Below, one piece after another: positions 59,863 to 64,000 of a DNA stretch of 64,000 nucleotides. The DNA comes from Montifringilla adamsi (lineage: Eukaryota > Chordata > Aves > Passeriformes > Passeridae): assembly GCA_017590115.1 (NCBI GenBank), contig JAGGNK010006515.1, positions 576,646 through 640,645 of the forward strand. The letters are read 5' to 3'. Both the position numbers and the translations under genes were made by a program. The notes beneath the pieces are model-generated. The model saw only the letters and a program-made list of their open reading frames with translations. It did no database searches and was not told where the DNA came from. The first letter of the stretch is position 1; the number at the start of each line of letters is the position of its first letter.

Positions 59863-60675
59863 CACAAAACCACCAGGACGTGGAGTTGCACACTAGGAGG
59901 ACAGAGCTGGCTTCCTTCAGGACCCCCAGTGGTGGCAGCCTGGCAAGGTGGGCAGCTGGTGTGGCTGCTGGGAAAGCAGCATCCCCGGTTGGTAGGTGAT
60001 GGGCAGCTTGGACTTTTGGGCCACCTCCAGCCCAGGGCCTGCAGAATGTGCCAACGGGGCAGTGGCTGTGGGAATATTCTGCTGAGGAGCCTGTCACCCT
60101 GCCACATTGCAAACAGGGAATTGTGTGCTGCTCCCCAGCCTCTCATAGCAGTGACACGGGGCACAAACAGCCTGGGGTTCAGGGAGCTGCTGGCTGCTCT
60201 CCCAGGAAGGAATTTGTGGTGTTTTTCTCTTCAGGGGAGCTCTGAAAGTGAAGATATTCAAAGCTAAAAAAAAAAATAAAAATAAAAAAATCATGTTTAC
60301 ATGAGCTAAAGCCCCAGCCTGTTGTTTTGCAGCTGAAATCTCCCACCAGGTTTTCCTGCTCAGACAGGAGGGTGTGAGTGGGGTATTATGGATAATTTCT
60401 GGATGCATCACATCCCAGGGATTTACCCTGGGGACTGATGCAAGGGGACATCTCCCCTGGAACAGCTTTATGTTCCATTCACGGGCGATTTGCTGCGAAC
60501 AAACGAGGACGGGTGTGATCTGCATGAGAAAAGCTCCGAGATCCAGCTGCAGGCTCCCACTCCATCCCTGCCTGCTGCAGGGTGCCTGGGTGGCCAAGGG
60601 AAGGCCACCTTGGTGGCAGCCCAGCTTCCAGGAGAGCAGCAGAGGCAGCTGGGTGCCTCTGTGGTAGATGAGCAA
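59863..60675. other. Intergenic, no gene seen
   Basis: Between a CR1 copy and the solo LTR. A 193-codon minus-strand frame (60094-60675) has no domain and is partly A/T simple sequence. Confidence 0.55.
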
Positions 60676-61080
60676 TGTGATGGTTGACTCTCACAATTAA
60701 AAGGTAAATATCATGGAGATATGTTAGGAGAGGTTTTATAGATATATCATTTTGTTTTACCCCCTTGTGTTGTTATCAGGGGGTGGCCTCTGTTTGGGAC
60801 ATTTGGGAGAGTCAGATTGTTACTATGACAGCACCTGACCTCCAATCAAGGTTTAAGGAAGTGATCTCCACCACTGGACAGCAAAGATGGGGTCGATGGA
60901 CAGAACTTTGGGGAGCTAAAGGGTTAAAAGGTGAAACCTCCATTGTGTGGATGAGCACAAGGTGGGAAAAATCCTCTGCTCCTGATGCTGTAGTATTTTC
61001 TCTATTCAGTCTTCTGTTGTATTTTTGATAAGGTTTTAATAAACCTTTTATTTTTTGGAAGTGAGTTATCATTTCTCACA
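60676..61080 (+). mobile_element. Solo LTR of an endogenous retrovirus
   Basis: A 405-bp block starting TGTGATGG and ending TTTCTCACA, so the termini form a perfect 5-bp inverted repeat (TGTGA/TCACA). It has AATAAA at 61038-61043, about 40 bases before the end, as in an LTR R/U5 region. The start resembles songbird ERVL-type LTRs from memory. No gag, pol or env remains on either side, so it is most likely a solo LTR. The flanking 5-mers (AGCAA and GCTCC) do not match, so there is no visible target-site duplication. Confidence 0.75.
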
Positions 61081-61105
61081 GCTCCCAGAGCAGCTCTGGG
61101 AGCTG
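61079..61105. repeat. Perfect 12-bp inverted repeat at the LTR edge
   Basis: CAGCTCCCAGAG, a 3-base loop CAG, then its exact reverse complement CTCTGGGAGCTG. The left arm overlaps the last two bases of the LTR, so the hairpin straddles the integration junction. Confidence 0.85.
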
Positions 61106-62428
61106 AGGGCAGAAAACTCACTGGATTAACTGATCCAGCAAGCCCTGCTCAGCAAAATCTGAGCTGGTTCTGCAGGGCTTTGCCCTCTTTGGGGTAAAGA
61201 ATGGCCAAAGCCTGTGCAAGGCATTGTTATCCCTCATCCTGCTCAGCAAAAACGAGCTTCTGCAGTGCTGCCCTCCCAGGGACACAGGCAGGGCTGGTGG
61301 CTGGGCAGTGCAGGGAGTCACAGCACCAGGACAGACTTCCTGAGGATTTGGGCAAAGGTGTAAAAAGGCAAAGGAAATTCCTGTAGAGGTGCTTTTGACT
61401 GCTGCCTTTCGGAGGAGATGGCCAGAGGCTGGGGGTCTGGCCACTCTTCCCAGTTTTGCTGTTTCATCCCTTCCCATCCCAGCGCTGACCAGGAGAGTTT
61501 GGTACCCCAGCTGCTGTTGCCTCTGGCAACCTGTTGCCCTTGGCAACTCTCCTGCCCCGATGCTTGTGCCTTTTTAACCAGTGGGAAGGAAAGGGCTTCT
61601 GCTGGGGCTGCTTCTCTTGGAGCTGATATTTCCTTCCTCTCTCAATGACTCCATGCCCTGCTTCTCTTCAATCCTGCTGGAAATCTTTAGGTGCAAGGGC
61701 ACTGCTCAGCAGAGTATTTAGCCCAAGCAGATTAGGGAAAGGCAGGAAGGGCTTCTGATTGTGCTCTATCTGTAGCATAGGTGTTAAAGATGTATTTGTG
61801 AGCCAGTCAGAGAAGAATGCTGAGGAAATCCTGTTTGGGTTAATCTTGTTTAATTTTATAATAAAAACCAGATGGCTGGCCATCTGGTGCTTCTTGCAAT
61901 CAAATATCTCACAATTAACAGTAATTTACTTGCCCTGAAACTTCCATGATCTTCATGTGCTTTTTTTTCCCCCTCCAACCTGAGCCTGTGTGGTCTCTTC
62001 CCAGAGGAAGGCTGAGTGTGAGCCTGCCTGTGGAAAGCTGTGATGGAGGGGCTCCCAGGAGGCATCTCCTTTCCTTTTGGATTTTCCCCCCAAACCAGAG
62101 GTTATGCAGCACATCTTGTGCTTTTCTCACCCTCTAGGACCTGTGTTCAGGATAAGCAAAGTGAAGGACTGTGTAAAGCTATGGATGGGTCATTGCAAGG
62201 TGTGTAAGTCAGCACTTAAAGGGAATATACAAATTAAATCTACATTTTTCACCAGGCTGTGGGATTTCTTCAGAGCTCAAAATGGTTATACCTAAAGTGG
62301 CTTTGCTCCAGCAGTTGGACTTGCTGGATGTAATTAAATGAGATGCAGGCTATCATCAGAACTAGGAGAGCTTCCTGAGGGAATTAGCAGCAAAATGGGA
62401 TGCAGAATAAAATCCATGGAGCAAATAT
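61106..62428. other. Intergenic, no gene seen
   Basis: Unique-looking sequence between the LTR-edge hairpin and a CR1 copy. A 142-codon minus-strand frame (61118-61546) shows no domain. Confidence 0.55.
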
Positions 62429-62645
62429 AGAATCACAGAATGGTTTGGGTTGAAAGAGACCTTAAAGATCATCTTGTTCCACCCCCTGCCATGGGGTAGG
62501 GACACCTACCACTATCCCTGCTCCAAGCCCTGCCCAGCCTGGCCTGGGACACTGCCAGGGATCCAGGGGCAGCCACAGCTTCTCTGGGTACCCTGTGCCA
62601 GGGCCTGCCCACCCTTGCAGGGAAGAATTTTTTCCTAATATATGC
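62429..62645 (-). mobile_element. CR1 LINE, 3' end fragment (antisense)
   Basis: AGAATCACAGAATGGTTTGG, CACCCCCTGCCATGGGGTAG, GGCCTGGGACACTGCCAGGG, AGGGAAGAATTTTTTCC. Confidence 0.92.
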
Positions 62646-63294
62646 TGATTTTCTGTGCAGTCTTTCCTCCAAGAGTTTGAGAGATCCCCAGGATTTGTTA
62701 TTCCCAGATCTGCCACTGGCCTCTTCAGGATCTGCAGGTCTCCTGACTGTGCCCTTCCCCAACCACCTCTGCAGCTGAGCAGCATCAGTAGTGAACAGGA
62801 ATAAATGAAATTCCAGATGAGAGCTCTGCATGCCCGTAGGTAGGAGCTCTCCAGGCATCCCTGGGTGATTGCTGCCTCTTTACTATCCCAATATTTTTTT
62901 GCTAGCAGATTAAGAAAAAAAATTGAGCTTTTCCCTTTCTTCTCCTCCACAAAACCAGCTTGGTGTGCACTCAGGGAATCAGGCCTTGGAGCTAAAGGAT
63001 ATATTCAGATACTGGGGTACCTTAGTGCTGCTCTGCTCCATCCCCAAGCTGTTTGTTTAAATATAGAGGAGTCTTCTGAAAGGCAAGAGCTCATTTCACC
63101 AGGGCTCCCAAAGGGGCTGTCAGGGCAGCAGTGGGGTTGATGGAGGCAGCAGGGATAGGGTTTCACACTGCCCCAGCTGCCAAATGATCCCATCTCAGCC
63201 TGGGAGTGGATCCAGCACCTCACCTTCCAGCCCAGACAGGGGCAGCTGGGAACACAGAGTGACCAGTGGGATGGCACACAGGTCACTTACATCA
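62646..63294. other. Intergenic, no gene seen
   Basis: Nothing recognised between a CR1 copy and the (TTA)n repeat. Confidence 0.55.

Positions 63295-63354
<60 letters not shown>
63295..63354. repeat. (TTA)n microsatellite, about 20 units
   Basis: About 60 bases of uninterrupted ATT/TTA repeat, followed by a degenerate stretch to about 63386. Confidence 0.98.
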
Positions 63355-63355
<1 letters not shown>

Positions 63356-63624
63356 TGTTGTTATTAATTATTAATGGTGATTATTAGAGTGGTGGGAAGA
63401 TGCTGCATGTGATGACCCAGGAACTGTGTATATAGAACCATGCATGAGCATTTCTAGGCAAGTGCTGCTCAGCTCACAGTGTATTTTGGACCTGTTTTAC
63501 CCTTTTCTTTCTCCCTTTTTCCAGGTGGGACCAGGGCAGGCTCTTTGGCCCTTTGATGCTGCTTTCCCCTCACCTAATGCAGTTGTTTTGGGGTGTTTTG
63601 CAGTGTTTTTTCTGAAGAAGGAAA

Positions 63625-63728
63625 AGAGTGGATGGGGCTTGGAGCAACCTGGTGTAGTGGAAGCTATCCCTGCCCACGGCAGGTGATTGGAATGAGGTTT
63701 TTCAGGCCAAATAATTCTGTGATTCTAC
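63625..63728 (+). mobile_element. CR1 LINE, 3' terminus
   Basis: GGATGGGGCTTGGAGCAACC, GTGTAGTGGAAGCTATCCC, and a terminal AATAATTCTGTGATTCT. Confidence 0.88.
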
Positions 63729-64000
63729 AATCCAGTGATGGCAGGTAACTCCACAGGCTTTTCCTGAGGGATGTGCTGCTTGGCATGTCGCTAAGGATGT
63801 GATTGCAAGCTTTGCTCCAAATGCAGTTTTCCCACCCAGCCAGTGATTTATGTGGAGCAGAGGGAGGCTGTGGGGCTCTCCAGGTGGGAATTCTGCCCCA
63901 TGAACATCCCCCACCCCCGTTCTGCATCTGGCATGGCACAAGCACCCACCACGGTGATGTTTGCTCTGTGTCCTGCCCAGGGCTGTGTGGAACACGAGGC

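Noticed and set aside
1..64000. Any bacterial-type system, CRISPR array, tRNA or rRNA gene
   Set aside because: No spaced direct-repeat arrays, no tRNA B-box with matching stems and no rRNA segments were seen; the window is typical avian intergenic DNA around one gene.

Overview
This is nuclear DNA from a vertebrate, almost certainly a bird and probably a passerine. It holds about twenty short pieces of the avian CR1 LINE, all from the element's 3' end, plus two LTRs that resemble songbird endogenous-retrovirus LTRs. It also carries one unmistakable vertebrate gene whose protein is bird-like. There are no operons, bacterial promoters or CRISPR arrays.

The one gene I can prove is ACKR3 (atypical chemokine receptor 3, formerly CXCR7) on the + strand. 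It has a CpG-island promoter at about 43.86-44.16 kb and a short non-coding exon 1 ending in a consensus splice donor at 44160/44161. Intron 1 is about 3.75 kb. Exon 2, starting at 47914, holds the whole 364-codon reading frame (47941-49035) and a 3' UTR that ends just after an AATAAA at 49847.

Region by region: 0-5 kb is non-coding with CR1 pieces and a (TAA)n microsatellite. At 5.0-6.2 kb lies a second, isolated CpG island, preceded by a diverged 148-bp tandem duplication and followed by a 300-bp C/T tract; it may be a promoter, possibly firing leftward. From 6.2 to 42.9 kb is intergenic DNA with scattered CR1 copies, a four-copy 61-bp minisatellite (10.2-10.5 kb), simple repeats, and several A/T-rich stretches with clustered transcription-factor-like motifs. 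At 42.9-43.86 kb an LTR in minus orientation and a 650-bp polypyrimidine tract lie directly upstream of the ACKR3 promoter. From 49.9 to 64 kb is again intergenic: CR1 copies, a 77-bp duplication, a solo LTR at 60.7-61.1 kb with a perfect hairpin on its edge, and a (TTA)n microsatellite.

Most long open frames outside ACKR3 are by-products of CR1 copies, C/T tracts, CpG islands or simple repeats. I found no new multi-gene system. The most useful leads are the promoter-flanking LTR and polypyrimidine tract, the unexplained CpG island near 5.4 kb, the palindromic minisatellite, and lineage differences in the ACKR3 N-terminus and C-terminal tail.
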